Shown here piece after piece: positions 7,354-14,413 of a DNA stretch of 16,618 nt. The notes beneath the pieces are model-generated. The model worked only from the letters and a program-made list of their open reading frames with translations. It searched no databases and was not told the origin of the DNA. Position 1 is the first letter of the stretch. Every line of letters starts with the position of its first letter. Source of the DNA: an uncultured Erysipelotrichaceae bacterium (GTDB taxonomy: Bacteria > Bacillota_I > Bacilli_A > Erysipelotrichales > Coprobacillaceae); assembly GCA_910588075.1 (NCBI GenBank), contig CAJUOS010000050.1, positions 1 to 16,618 of the forward strand, in the 5' to 3' direction. Position numbers and translations under genes: made by a program.

Positions 7354-8115
7354 ATGAAAAAATATGCAGTTATTACAGGTGCAAGTTCTGGGATAGGAAA
7401 AGAATTTGCAAAAATTTTAGCAAATAAAAATTACAATCTTATCTTGATCGCAAGAAGAGAAAAACAATTAATAGATCTTAAAAAAACATTTCATACTGAT
7501 TGTGAAATCATAATATGCGATTTATCTAATGAATATGAATGTTATTCTCTATGTCAAAAATTGAAAAATAAGAAAATTGATATATTTATCAATAATGCTG
7601 GGTTTGGAGATTGTGGTCATTTTATTAATACTCAACTAAACAAAGACATAAACATGATTAATGTTAATATAAAGGCTCTTCATATCCTTACAAAATTTAT
7701 GATTCAACACATGCAAAAAGAAAATCATGGCTACTTATTAAATGTTGCATCAGTGGCAGGATTGCTGCCAGCTGGTCCTTACATGGCAACTTATTATGCT
7801 ACTAAATCATATGTTACAAGTTTAACATGTGCCATTGCCAAAGAATTAAAAGACAATAAAAGTGATGTATATATAGGATGTCTTTGTCCTGGTCCTGTTC
7901 AAACTGAATTTAACGCTAAAGCAAATGTTGATTTTCCTTTAAAAGGCATTACTGCTTCTTATTGTGCTCAATATGCACTTAAAAAAATGTTTCAACATAA
8001 AATAATCATTATTCCTACTTTAAAAATGAAGTTAATCACAACCTTTGGACATCTTATACCTACTCATTTATGTGTTTTTTTGACTTCATATCAACAAAAA
8101 AGAAAACTAAAATAA
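7354..8115 (+). CDS. SDR family NAD(P)-dependent oxidoreductase
   Basis: This is a classical short-chain dehydrogenase/reductase of 253 aa with a Rossmann fold, acting in the cytoplasm; the substrate is unknown. The nucleotide-binding motif TGASSGIG is at residues 8-15, and the basic RR at 34-35 after strand beta-2 favours NADP(H). NNAG is at 80-83. The catalytic residues are Asn in MINVNIKA (about 105), Ser133 and the YxxxK pair Tyr147/Lys151, followed by the CPGPVQTEF segment typical of the family. The chosen ATG at 7354 has AGGAGAG 5 nt upstream. An in-frame ATG at 7315 lies upstream of the -10 and is excluded. The gene stands alone, divergent from pheST and convergent with the rRNA methyltransferase, between two genes that are neighbours in related genomes. 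It resembles the DltE/YqjQ group, but I would not assign a symbol. Confidence 0.9.
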   Translation: MKKYAVITGASSGIGKEFAKILANKNYNLILIARREKQLIDLKKTFHTDCEIIICDLSNEYECYSLCQKLKNKKIDIFINNAGFGDCGHFINTQLNKDINMINVNIKALHILTKFMIQHMQKENHGYLLNVASVAGLLPAGPYMATYYATKSYVTSLTCAIAKELKDNKSDVYIGCLCPGPVQTEFNAKANVDFPLKGITASYCAQYALKKMFQHKIIIIPTLKMKLITTFGHLIPTHLCVFLTSYQQKRKLK

Positions 8116-8123
8116 GTCATTCA

Positions 8124-8160
8124 AAAAGTTTATATCATAAGATACAAACTTTTACTTTAT
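8124..8160. terminator. Bidirectional terminator between the SDR and TrmH genes
   Basis: AAAAGTTT (8124-8131) pairs with AAACTTTT (8146-8153). After one A-C mismatch, TATC pairs with GATA, and the loop is ATAA (8137-8140). The plus side continues TTTACTTTATTTC; the minus side runs through TTTT into a moderately T-rich stretch. It separates two convergent genes whose stops are 46 bp apart. Confidence 0.75.
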
Positions 8161-8161
8161 T

Positions 8162-8890
8162 TCATATTTTTTCTTGAAAATGATACATTGTAATTGCTGC
8201 TGCAATCCCTACATTTAATGACTCTATTGAATGAATAGGAATATAAATTAAATAATTACATATATCTAAAATCTCTTGAGATATTCCTTGTCCCTCATTG
8301 CCCATTATAAATGCCATTCTTTCTTGAGGAGGATATATATCAATAGATGAAGCATTCTTTAAACATGTTCCATATACAGAAACATGATTTTTTTGTAAAA
8401 AGAAAATAGCTTCTTTTAAATCCATAATACAAATATTCATTTGAAATATTGCTCCTTGAGTTGCTCGAATTACCTTATCATTATATAAATCAACACAATC
8501 TTTAGACATAATTACTTGATTCACTCCTAATGCTAAAGCAGTTCTTATAATTGTTCCTACATTTCCTGGATCTTGTACTCTATCTAATAATAAATATCTA
8601 TTAGCTATTATTATATTTTGATTTCGATTATCTTTCTTACAAACTGCCATTATAGGTTGAGGAGTTTGAGTAAAAGCTAATTTTTTCATAACTTCCAAAG
8701 AAACATAAAGTGTTGACTCTTCAAACTTCTCATCTAAGGTTGTGATAATTGTTTCAATACAATCATATCGTCTTGCTTCTTCTACTAAATGATAACCTTC
8801 TATTAAAAATAAATTCATTTCATCACGATATTTTTTCTGTTTTAATTTCATAATGCTTTTAATTGTTTCATTATGTATAGATGTAATCAT
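8162..8890 (-). CDS. TrmH/SpoU family RNA 2'-O-methyltransferase (YsgA-like)
   Basis: This is a SPOUT-class, S-adenosylmethionine-dependent RNA ribose methyltransferase with a trefoil knot, probably acting on 23S rRNA; the exact nucleotide is not inferable. The 242-aa product has an N-terminal substrate-binding domain (about 1-90) and the three SpoU motifs. These are motif 1 LLLDRVQDPGNVGTIIRTA (about 100-118, Asn110, Arg116), motif 2 AFIMGNEGQGIS (about 193-204, Glu199) and motif 3 IPIHSIESLNVGIAAAI (about 217-233, Asn226). The start ATG has AAAGGAG 8 nt upstream and overlaps the TGA of the YgjP gene as ATGA, so the two are coupled. Proximity to pheST and sspI matches the Bacillus neighbourhood of ysgA as I recall it. 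The family call is firm. Confidence 0.93.
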   Translation of the reverse strand: MITSIHNETIKSIMKLKQKKYRDEMNLFLIEGYHLVEEARRYDCIETIITTLDEKFEESTLYVSLEVMKKLAFTQTPQPIMAVCKKDNRNQNIIIANRYLLLDRVQDPGNVGTIIRTALALGVNQVIMSKDCVDLYNDKVIRATQGAIFQMNICIMDLKEAIFFLQKNHVSVYGTCLKNASSIDIYPPQERMAFIMGNEGQGISQEILDICNYLIYIPIHSIESLNVGIAAAITMYHFQEKI

Positions 8891-9552
8891 ATATGTTTCT
8901 CCTTTAATTTCTTTTGTCTTTCTTTATAATCAGGCATTCTTTTAGCCATTTCTAAATAAAACTTTGAAGAATGATTAGCTTGTAAAAAATGCGTTAATTC
9001 ATGAACTATCACATAATCTATTAAATCTTTTTCTAAATGTACCAAAGAAAGATTAAAAGAAATCCTATTATCTTTATAAAAACAACTTCCCCATCTTCCT
9101 TTATATTTTTTAATAATAATTTGTGGCATATCTAAATCAAAATCATATGCTAAATACTGAATAACTTTTTCTTCAATATATTCTGTTAATTTCTTTTTTA
9201 AAAATGATTCAATGATTTGATGAATATGATTATGATAAACATATAAACACTTTCCATGAATTTGACATTTTTTTTCATTCAAATCTCTTAAAATAATCTG
9301 ATATTTTTGATTAAAAATATAAACATATCCATTTTCACTATACATAGCATAAGGTTGGTAATGATTAATTTGTGATAATAAACGATTTTGATACTTTATT
9401 ATATTTTTATTGATGAAAGATAAAGGTGTAAAAAATGGTGCATGAATAATTAATATTCCTTTTTCTACTTTTAAATAAATAGATTTTATATCTTTATAAG
9501 TCAATTCATATTCAATCAATTGATCTTTTAATAAAATATGATGTTTTTCCAT
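8887..9552 (-). CDS. M48-like YgjP-type metallopeptidase (DUF45)
   Basis: This 221-aa predicted zinc metallopeptidase of the YgjP/UPF0758-unrelated DUF45 family has no signal peptide, so it is probably cytoplasmic. The zinc site is HELTHFLQANHSSKF (His184, catalytic Glu185, His188, and a likely third ligand His194), preceded by the family hallmark GRWGSC at about 152-157. The remaining N-terminal part (1-110) is a beta-rich domain with low conservation. The true substrate of this family is unknown. The ATG has AAGGAG 7 nt upstream. The gene overlaps the downstream methyltransferase by 4 bp and is divergent from sspI, with only 59 bp between them. A TATAAT on the minus strand (9589-9594) could be its -10, but the matching -35 position is poor and would lie in the sspI start. 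Confidence 0.87.
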   Translation of the reverse strand: MEKHHILLKDQLIEYELTYKDIKSIYLKVEKGILIIHAPFFTPLSFINKNIIKYQNRLLSQINHYQPYAMYSENGYVYIFNQKYQIILRDLNEKKCQIHGKCLYVYHNHIHQIIESFLKKKLTEYIEEKVIQYLAYDFDLDMPQIIIKKYKGRWGSCFYKDNRISFNLSLVHLEKDLIDYVIVHELTHFLQANHSSKFYLEMAKRMPDYKERQKKLKEKHI

Positions 9553-9562
9553 AATAACTCCT

Positions 9563-9592
9563 TGAATAAAACAAATAAATTATCCCATATTA
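9563..9592 (+). promoter_or_regulatory. Sigma-G-type (forespore) promoter of sspI
   Basis: TGAATA (9563-9568) and CATATTA (9586-9592) are 17 bp apart. This closely matches the sigma-G pattern described in Bacillus (GNATR with CATNNTA, spacing 17-18). Read as a sigma-A promoter, the same region would need a 20-bp spacer. The forespore sigma factor is the expected regulator of an SspI gene. Confidence 0.78.
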
Positions 9593-9611
9593 TATAAGAA
9601 AGGATGATTTT

Positions 9612-9803
9612 ATGCGTGAAGCACTACTTATGAATTTAAAAGGCTTTTCAGCCTCTCAACTTCAACAAACTATTGATGAAGGAATAGCGTCACAAGAAGA
9701 AACTATTTTAGTTGGTTTGGGTGTTCTTTTTGAAAAATATTATAATTCGTTAGACACTGATACAAAACAACAATTTTTACAAAATATTTCTTCATTACTT
9801 TAG
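9612..9803 (+). CDS. sspI: Small acid-soluble spore protein, SspI family
   Basis: This 63-aa protein is a minor small acid-soluble spore protein made in the forespore; SspI proteins accumulate in the spore core, but their exact role is unclear. Residues 17-42 (starting LQQTIDEGI and ending GLGVLFEKYY) match the core I recall for Bacillus SspI, which has LQETI followed by an acidic EE pair and LPGLGVLFE. The N-terminus (REALLMNLKG) also aligns without gaps, which supports the ATG at 9612 over the internal ATG at 9630. The ribosome binding site is AAAGGATG about 7 nt upstream. The promoter is sigma-G-like, the terminator begins at its stop codon, and its last 9 bp overlap the end of a convergent membrane-protein gene. 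Its presence implies the organism is spore-forming. Confidence 0.88.
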   Translation: MREALLMNLKGFSASQLQQTIDEGIASQEETILVGLGVLFEKYYNSLDTDTKQQFLQNISSLL

Positions 9804-10235
9804 ACCATTATTGGTCTTTTTTATTTTATTTAGGAAGCAAAAATTTGATTTCTTATAAATTTGTTTTAACATTCTTAAAACTATTAATAAACATAAAAAG
9901 AAGAAATCATATTGAAATATATCAAGAATTGGTACCAAAAATATTATAATGCCTAATACTAAAAATATTAAACATAAAATATAAGATATTCTTTCTTCAT
10001 AAATATCATAAATAATTTTAGATATTTCAAAGATTAAATAATTTAATAACCATAATAATAAGAAATATAATGTTGTATATATATCATATATAAATAATCT
10101 CTGCATTCCTTCTATCAATGAACATTGATAAAATTGCATTAATGATAAAACCATAGCTACAATAGCAATACATAATGTTGCTAAAAAATTTCTAAATATA
10201 TAAATTGATATTTGATCTTTTGATTGGTTATTCAT
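9795..10235 (-). CDS. Unrecognised four-helix membrane protein
   Basis: I do not recognise this 146-aa protein. It has four strongly hydrophobic segments (about 14-34, 49-70, 84-104 and 108-125), an acidic loop between segments 2 and 3 (EISKIIYDIYEER) and a lysine-rich C-terminal tail (KQIYKKS to the end), so both termini are probably cytoplasmic. The chosen start is ATG 10235, with AGGTG 8 nt upstream; an in-frame GTG at 10244 is part of that ribosome binding site. It overlaps the upstream 288-aa gene by 8 bp (ATGAATAA), so the two are translationally coupled and probably work together in the membrane. Its last codons coincide with the sspI terminator, and no terminator of its own is visible on the minus strand. 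Confidence 0.75.
   Translation of the reverse strand: MNNQSKDQISIYIFRNFLATLCIAIVAMVLSLMQFYQCSLIEGMQRLFIYDIYTTLYFLLLWLLNYLIFEISKIIYDIYEERISYILCLIFLVLGIIIFLVPILDIFQYDFFFLCLLIVLRMLKQIYKKSNFCFLNKIKKTNNGLK
9802..9826 (+). terminator. Rho-independent terminator of sspI
   Basis: AGACCA (9802-9807) pairs with TGGTCT (9812-9817) across a TTAT loop, followed by TTTTTTATTTTATTT. The stem begins inside the sspI stop codon. The T run is on the plus side only, so it should not stop minus-strand transcription from the convergent membrane gene. Confidence 0.88.
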
Positions 10236-11094
10236 TACTAACACCTGCTTTCATAATTCCATGTAAGTCTATCACAAAAGTTAAAGGCTTTTGATCATTT
10301 TCATCTTTATATAAACTAATAACGCACTTAATATCTTTTTGTAATAATTGTCCTTGTTGATCATGAAAATATACTTCTTGTTGTTCATTTTTCATAATAG
10401 TAGATGTTTCACCAGTTAAATGAATAATTCTATCATAATCATTAACATCTTCCTCATTTCCTTCATCTTTAAGACATACATAATCTATCACACATTGTTG
10501 ATATTGTTTTGAAAGATTATCAATAGTTGAAGAAATATATCCTGTTTTTAACCAATAATCATTAACATAAACATTTTGAATAGAATAATCTTTATTACTT
10601 CCATTATATATAACCAATTCATTAGAATTAAGGTTTATTTTTTCATCATATATGTATTTATCATGTCTTTTAATTTTTAATTGCATATATGCTTGAGATA
10701 TTTTTAAACGATTATCTTTTTTATGATCTTCTTGTTGTGAAAGATAACATACTTCATTAGATGATTTTATTTTGTATTGATGGGTCAATTGATATTTTTG
10801 ATTATGATTATCTATAAATGTCATATAACATTCTACTTGATCTCCTTTTAAAAAGAAATTATTTTCAGTAGATAATAATCTACCATTTCCACTATATGAC
10901 TTTTGACTATTTTGAAATAATTCATATCCCTGAATCATCACATCATCGTTATTCCCAGAAAAACAATACTGGTAATCTACTTTTTTTATATAAGTATGAA
11001 ACATAAAATTATCATACCAAAACAGCATTGATAACACCACTAATATAAGTATACCAACTGACAAAGTTAATTGTTTCTTTATTTCTTTATCCAT
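10228..11094 (-). CDS. Unrecognised membrane-anchored extracytoplasmic protein
   Basis: I do not recognise this 288-aa protein. A short basic N-terminus (MDKEIKKQ) precedes one hydrophobic segment (about 9-26). The remaining roughly 260 residues are polar, rich in Asn, Gln, Tyr and Lys, with a beta-strand-like pattern, consistent with an anchored domain outside the membrane. There is no lipobox and no catalytic motif that I can see. The C-terminal part (DQKPLTFVIDLHGIMKAG) is the most regular-looking stretch. The ATG has a weak GGTGA site 5 nt upstream. The gene follows the htrA terminator and overlaps the four-helix membrane gene by 8 bp. The pair could be an envelope complex; no specific function is claimed. 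Conservation in related genomes would test whether it is a lineage-specific family. Confidence 0.75.
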   Translation of the reverse strand: MDKEIKKQLTLSVGILILVVLSMLFWYDNFMFHTYIKKVDYQYCFSGNNDDVMIQGYELFQNSQKSYSGNGRLLSTENNFFLKGDQVECYMTFIDNHNQKYQLTHQYKIKSSNEVCYLSQQEDHKKDNRLKISQAYMQLKIKRHDKYIYDEKINLNSNELVIYNGSNKDYSIQNVYVNDYWLKTGYISSTIDNLSKQYQQCVIDYVCLKDEGNEEDVNDYDRIIHLTGETSTIMKNEQQEVYFHDQQGQLLQKDIKCVISLYKDENDQKPLTFVIDLHGIMKAGVSNE

Positions 11095-11110
11095 AATATC
11101 ACCATTTCTT

Positions 11111-11116
11111 ATTATA
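11111..11116 (-). promoter_or_regulatory. Possible -10 for the 288-aa/146-aa membrane operon
   Basis: A perfect TATAAT lies on the minus strand 16 bp before the ATG and directly downstream of the htrA terminator. The -35 position holds only a T-rich TTTTCT, and the leader would be very short, so this is tentative. Confidence 0.4.
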
Positions 11117-11126
11117 TAGAGAAATC

Positions 11127-11157
11127 AAAAAAAAGAAAAGACCTTATGATCTTTTCT
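11127..11157 (-). terminator. Rho-independent terminator of the htrA-like gene
   Basis: On the minus strand AGAAAAGATC (11148-11157) pairs with GGTCTTTTCT, with one G-U pair and an ATAA loop, and is followed by a run of seven T. It begins 4 bp after the stop codon. Confidence 0.9.
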
Positions 11158-11161
11158 ATGA

Positions 11162-12265
11162 TTATCCTAAAGTTACATGAATTGTCATTGTAGAACCACT
11201 ACGATTTATTGTTAATGTTACCTTATCTCCTGGTTTTTTAGCATATAATTTAGATAAGAAATCTTTATAACTTTCAATATCTTTTCCATCAAATTGTGTA
11301 ATAACATCTCCTACTCGTATTCCTGCTTTATCAGCAGCACTGTTATTTTGAACATCAGCAATATAAATTCCTTTATTCAAATCAGTTTGAATACGATACA
11401 TATAAAGCTCATAAGATGAATAAGCATCTAATGAAACACTAGAAATACCTAATGTTGGTCGACTCACTTTTCCAGTTTTAATAATCTCATCTACTAATTT
11501 GATTGCATCATTAATTGGTAAAGCAAAGCCAATTCCTTCAACTTCTTCAGAAGTATACTTCATTGATGTAATACCAATTAATTCTCCTGCCGCATTAATA
11601 AGAGCACCTCCACTATTTCCTGGATTAATAGCAGCATCAGTTTGCACAACATTCATATCCCAGTCTTCTTTACCATCATTATTTAAGTCAACTGAAATTG
11701 TACGACTTGGAGCAGAAACAATCCCTTGAGTTACAGTTCCTGCATACTCTATTCCTAAAGGACTTCCAATAGCTACAACAGTTTCTCCTGAATCCAATAA
11801 ATCTGAATCTCCTGTTTTAAATGCAGTTACAGAAAAATCAACTGTCATTTTTAAAACTGCGATATCTCCATATTGATCGCTTCCAACCAAATCAGCTTTT
11901 ACTGATTTTCCATTTGCAAAAATAACCTCGATAGATTGTGCAGAATCAATAACATGATGATTTGTTATAACATACACTGTTTTATTATCTACTCGATAAA
12001 CAACACCACTTCCACTACCTGATAATTGATTTCTTTGATAAACAACAATTCCAACAGTCGATTCTTTAGCTGTTGCTATAACTTTTGTTAAATCAGATTT
12101 AACATCAACATTAACTGTTTTAACTCCTGTTGTTGAAGAATTATCAGAAATAGTTGTTGCATTATCAAACATCACCTTATATATCAAAAAACCATTACAC
12201 GCTAATGATACTATCAATAAAACAATAACAACTTTATTAAAAAAATTCTCTTTTAATTTATACAT
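11162..12265 (-). CDS. HtrA/DegP-like S1C serine protease with PDZ domain
   Basis: This is a membrane-anchored envelope quality-control protease that degrades misfolded exported proteins. From the start at 12265 it has 367 aa. There is a cytoplasmic basic start, a signal-anchor (about 11-30) and a low-complexity Ser/Thr linker. The trypsin-like domain (about 50-265) carries the full triad: His104 in ITNHHVID, Asp134 in GDIAVLKM and Ser218 in NPGNSGGALI. One PDZ domain follows (about 275-367, LGISSV to the end, with NSAADKAGIRVGDVI). I chose the ATG at 12265 because AAAGGA is 8 nt away; the in-frame ATG at 12271 would be only 2 nt from it and adds two residues. A TTGACA promoter overlaps the patatin gene's end, and read-through from that operon is also possible. 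Confidence 0.94.
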   Translation of the reverse strand: MYKLKENFFNKVVIVLLIVSLACNGFLIYKVMFDNATTISDNSSTTGVKTVNVDVKSDLTKVIATAKESTVGIVVYQRNQLSGSGSGVVYRVDNKTVYVITNHHVIDSAQSIEVIFANGKSVKADLVGSDQYGDIAVLKMTVDFSVTAFKTGDSDLLDSGETVVAIGSPLGIEYAGTVTQGIVSAPSRTISVDLNNDGKEDWDMNVVQTDAAINPGNSGGALINAAGELIGITSMKYTSEEVEGIGFALPINDAIKLVDEIIKTGKVSRPTLGISSVSLDAYSSYELYMYRIQTDLNKGIYIADVQNNSAADKAGIRVGDVITQFDGKDIESYKDFLSKLYAKKPGDKVTLTINRSGSTMTIHVTLG

Positions 12266-12324
12266 ATTCATCTTCCTTTCATCATACTTTTTATATTCTT
12301 ATCATAAAGGACAAATGACAAATA

Positions 12325-12353
12325 ATTATTTTAAAAATATGTGAAAATGTCAA
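12325..12353 (-). promoter_or_regulatory. Promoter of the htrA-like gene with a TTTTCACA element
   Basis: On the minus strand a perfect TTGACA (12348-12353) lies 17 bp from AATAAT (12325-12330). The spacer holds TTTTCACA (12340-12347), which matches the octamer I recall from Bacillus htrA promoters controlled by the CssRS secretion-stress system. Tandem ATTTGTC units (12310-12323) lie around the predicted start site. Confidence 0.6.
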
Positions 12354-12355
12354 AA

Positions 12356-13201
12356 TCATTTATGAAATAATTCTTTTATCTTTTCAATATTCTTCATTGC
12401 TTCTTGATATCCAAATTGATAAATTGCATCAATTTTACGAATATCTTTCTCAAAAGAATCAATTTGTATTTCTTCTGTTGGTCTTAAAATAACAGCCATC
12501 CCTTTTTGTTCAAGTTCTTCACAATATTGAACAGTTTGATTATATAAAATATGTCTTGTTAAAAGAGGAGTTACTAAGTTTGGATACTTCTTCTTTAAAA
12601 ATCTTGCTGCTACACGATTGGCTTGTGATAATTCCTTTTGATACCCTTGAGGTCTTGTTAAAACAATTAACATTTTTTCATGACCATCTAAGATAGCTTT
12701 TTGAACAGGGATAGGATCACAAATACCACCATCATAATATTTTTTGCTATTTAATGAAATTGCTGGAAATACAAAAGGAATAGCACATGTTGCTTTTAAC
12801 ATAGTACAATTTTTATCCAATTGCTTCCCATCAAGATACTCACATTTACCAGTGTAAACATTTGTAACACCTACTTTTATCTCTGTAGAACTATTTAAAA
12901 ATGTTTCCCAATCAAAAGGATAAATATCATTAGGAATGATTTCATATGCAAAACGTAATCCAAATAAACTTTTATCAGTTAAATAATTACGCATACCTAC
13001 ATAACGTTTATCATGACGATAGTTTATCAATATATCATAATTACGTCTAACTTGTTTAGACACATATGAAAATCCATCTGTTATGCCTGCTGACACTCCT
13101 ATAACATATGGAAATTGAATTCCACATTCTATAAGTGCATCCATAACGCCACTAGAAAAGATAGGACGAAAAGTCCCACCTTCTAATATCAATGCTGGCA
13201 T
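12356..13201 (-). CDS. Patatin-like phospholipase family protein
   Basis: This is a predicted serine acyl hydrolase of the bacterial patatin/RssA type (281 aa) that uses a Ser-Asp dyad. The nucleophile elbow is GVSAG (Ser37) and the dyad Asp is in YYDGG (Asp157). The oxyanion loop near the start reads EGGTFRP (7-13) in place of the usual GGGxRG. There is no signal peptide, so it is likely cytoplasmic or on the inner membrane face; the natural lipid substrate is unknown. The ATG shares its A with the TAA of the upstream M42 gene (TAATG), and GAGGAT about 10 nt upstream serves as ribosome binding site. It is thus the second gene of a coupled operon. No terminator is visible after it before the htrA promoter. 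Confidence 0.88.
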   Translation of the reverse strand: MPALILEGGTFRPIFSSGVMDALIECGIQFPYVIGVSAGITDGFSYVSKQVRRNYDILINYRHDKRYVGMRNYLTDKSLFGLRFAYEIIPNDIYPFDWETFLNSSTEIKVGVTNVYTGKCEYLDGKQLDKNCTMLKATCAIPFVFPAISLNSKKYYDGGICDPIPVQKAILDGHEKMLIVLTRPQGYQKELSQANRVAARFLKKKYPNLVTPLLTRHILYNQTVQYCEELEQKGMAVILRPTEEIQIDSFEKDIRKIDAIYQFGYQEAMKNIEKIKELFHK

Positions 13202-14271
13202 TATCTTTTATCCTCAATTATTTCCTGAAATAATGCTTCGTCTAAATTTTCAATAAAATGTGTTAATAAATTAACAGTTGCTTGATAATCATCTTGATGA
13301 ATGATTGTACGATGAGAATGCATATAACGTGAAGGGATAGAAAGAGTCATATTAACAACTCCTGCTTCAACTTTACTTAATTCTCCAGAATCTGTTCCTC
13401 CAGCAGCAATCATATCCATTTGATATGGAATCTGATACTTATCACAAATTCTTTCTAATGCTTTTAATAAACCTGTATGTGCAATAACACTACCATCCAT
13501 CACACTTAAAGCAACACCTGTTCCTAATTTCACATCACTTTTATCCCCTGGCAAATCTTGCGCAAAAGTAACATCAATAGCTATAGCAATATCTGGTTTT
13601 ACCATTTGCCCAACAGTCTTTGCTCCACGTAAACCAACCTCTTCTTGAACTGTACCAGCTCCATATAATGTTGGATAAATTTCTTTCCCTTTTAAATTTC
13701 TTAATACATCAATAATAACTGCTACTCCAATACGATCATCCCAAGCCTTTGACATTAAACATTTTTCATTAGCCATAACAGTAAATTCAGAAACAGGGGT
13801 AATTGGATCACCTTTTCTAATACCTAAATCTATAGCTTCTTGTTTACTCAATACACCTATATCAATAAATGAATCTGCAGGTTCAACAACCTTTTTTCTT
13901 TCTTCAAAAGTTTTTCCATGTGGAGATGGTGCACCAAAAACACCCTTAATCTCTTTTCCATCACGTGTTGTAATAACCATTAAAGATGATGGTAAATTTT
14001 GTCCCATCCATCCTCCAACTGGTTGAACCATAATAAATCCATTATCATCAATATCTTTAACTATAAATCCTATTTCATCAATATGACCAGTTATTAAAAG
14101 TTTTAAAGGTCCAACACCTTTTTTAATTCCAATCAAACTCCCCAAATTATCATATTTAATTTCATCTACACAATCTTGAATATAAGACTTCATTAAGCGT
14201 GTAGCTTGTTTTTCAAAGCCTGAAATTCCATTAACAAGGCTTATTCTTTTTAACATATCTAAATCTATCAT
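13201..14271 (-). CDS. M42 family metallopeptidase (glutamyl aminopeptidase/TET-like)
   Basis: This is a cytoplasmic co-catalytic metal aminopeptidase of the M42 family, which usually forms dodecameric tetrahedral particles that trim peptides. The product is 356 aa, normal. Visible ligands and catalytic residues are His63 and Asp65 in TGHIDEIG, Asp178 in AWDDR, Glu210 and Glu211 in VQEEVG, Asp233 in AIDVTFAQD, and His318 in SRYMHS. The PDZ-like insert of the family lies around 75-165. I chose the ATG at 14271, 8 nt from GAAAGGA. The open frame extends to a TTG at 14295, but that codon overlaps the -10 box and would not be transcribed. It is the first gene of the operon with the patatin gene. 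Confidence 0.93.
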   Translation of the reverse strand: MIDLDMLKRISLVNGISGFEKQATRLMKSYIQDCVDEIKYDNLGSLIGIKKGVGPLKLLITGHIDEIGFIVKDIDDNGFIMVQPVGGWMGQNLPSSLMVITTRDGKEIKGVFGAPSPHGKTFEERKKVVEPADSFIDIGVLSKQEAIDLGIRKGDPITPVSEFTVMANEKCLMSKAWDDRIGVAVIIDVLRNLKGKEIYPTLYGAGTVQEEVGLRGAKTVGQMVKPDIAIAIDVTFAQDLPGDKSDVKLGTGVALSVMDGSVIAHTGLLKALERICDKYQIPYQMDMIAAGGTDSGELSKVEAGVVNMTLSIPSRYMHSHRTIIHQDDYQATVNLLTHFIENLDEALFQEIIEDKR

Positions 14272-14294
14272 ATATCTCATCCTTTCTTTTTTCA

Positions 14295-14323
14295 ATTATA
14301 TAACTTTTTCCAATATTAAACAA
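14295..14323 (-). promoter_or_regulatory. Sigma-A promoter of the M42/patatin operon
   Basis: TTGTTT (14318-14323) and a perfect TATAAT (14295-14300) are 17 bp apart on the minus strand, predicting a start near 14289 and an 18-nt leader. Confidence 0.75.
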
Positions 14324-14387
14324 ATTATTTTAACTCATTATGAACAATCATTCTTTAACATTATTCACTTATTTATTATTTTCATTC

Positions 14388-14413
14388 AAAAAGAAAACAG
14401 GTCTAAACCTGTT
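14388..14413 (-). terminator. Rho-independent terminator of the ABC transporter operon, overlapping its stop codon
   Basis: AACAGGT (14407-14413 on the minus strand) pairs with ACCTGTT (14396-14402) across a TTAG loop, followed by TTCTTTTTG. The loop contains the TAG stop and the 5' arm encodes the last residues of the ATPase. Confidence 0.87.

Noticed and set aside
11499..11729. 76-aa plus-strand frame opposite the htrA-like gene
   Set aside because: It is antisense to the conserved catalytic region of the protease; openness is explained by codon use on the other strand.
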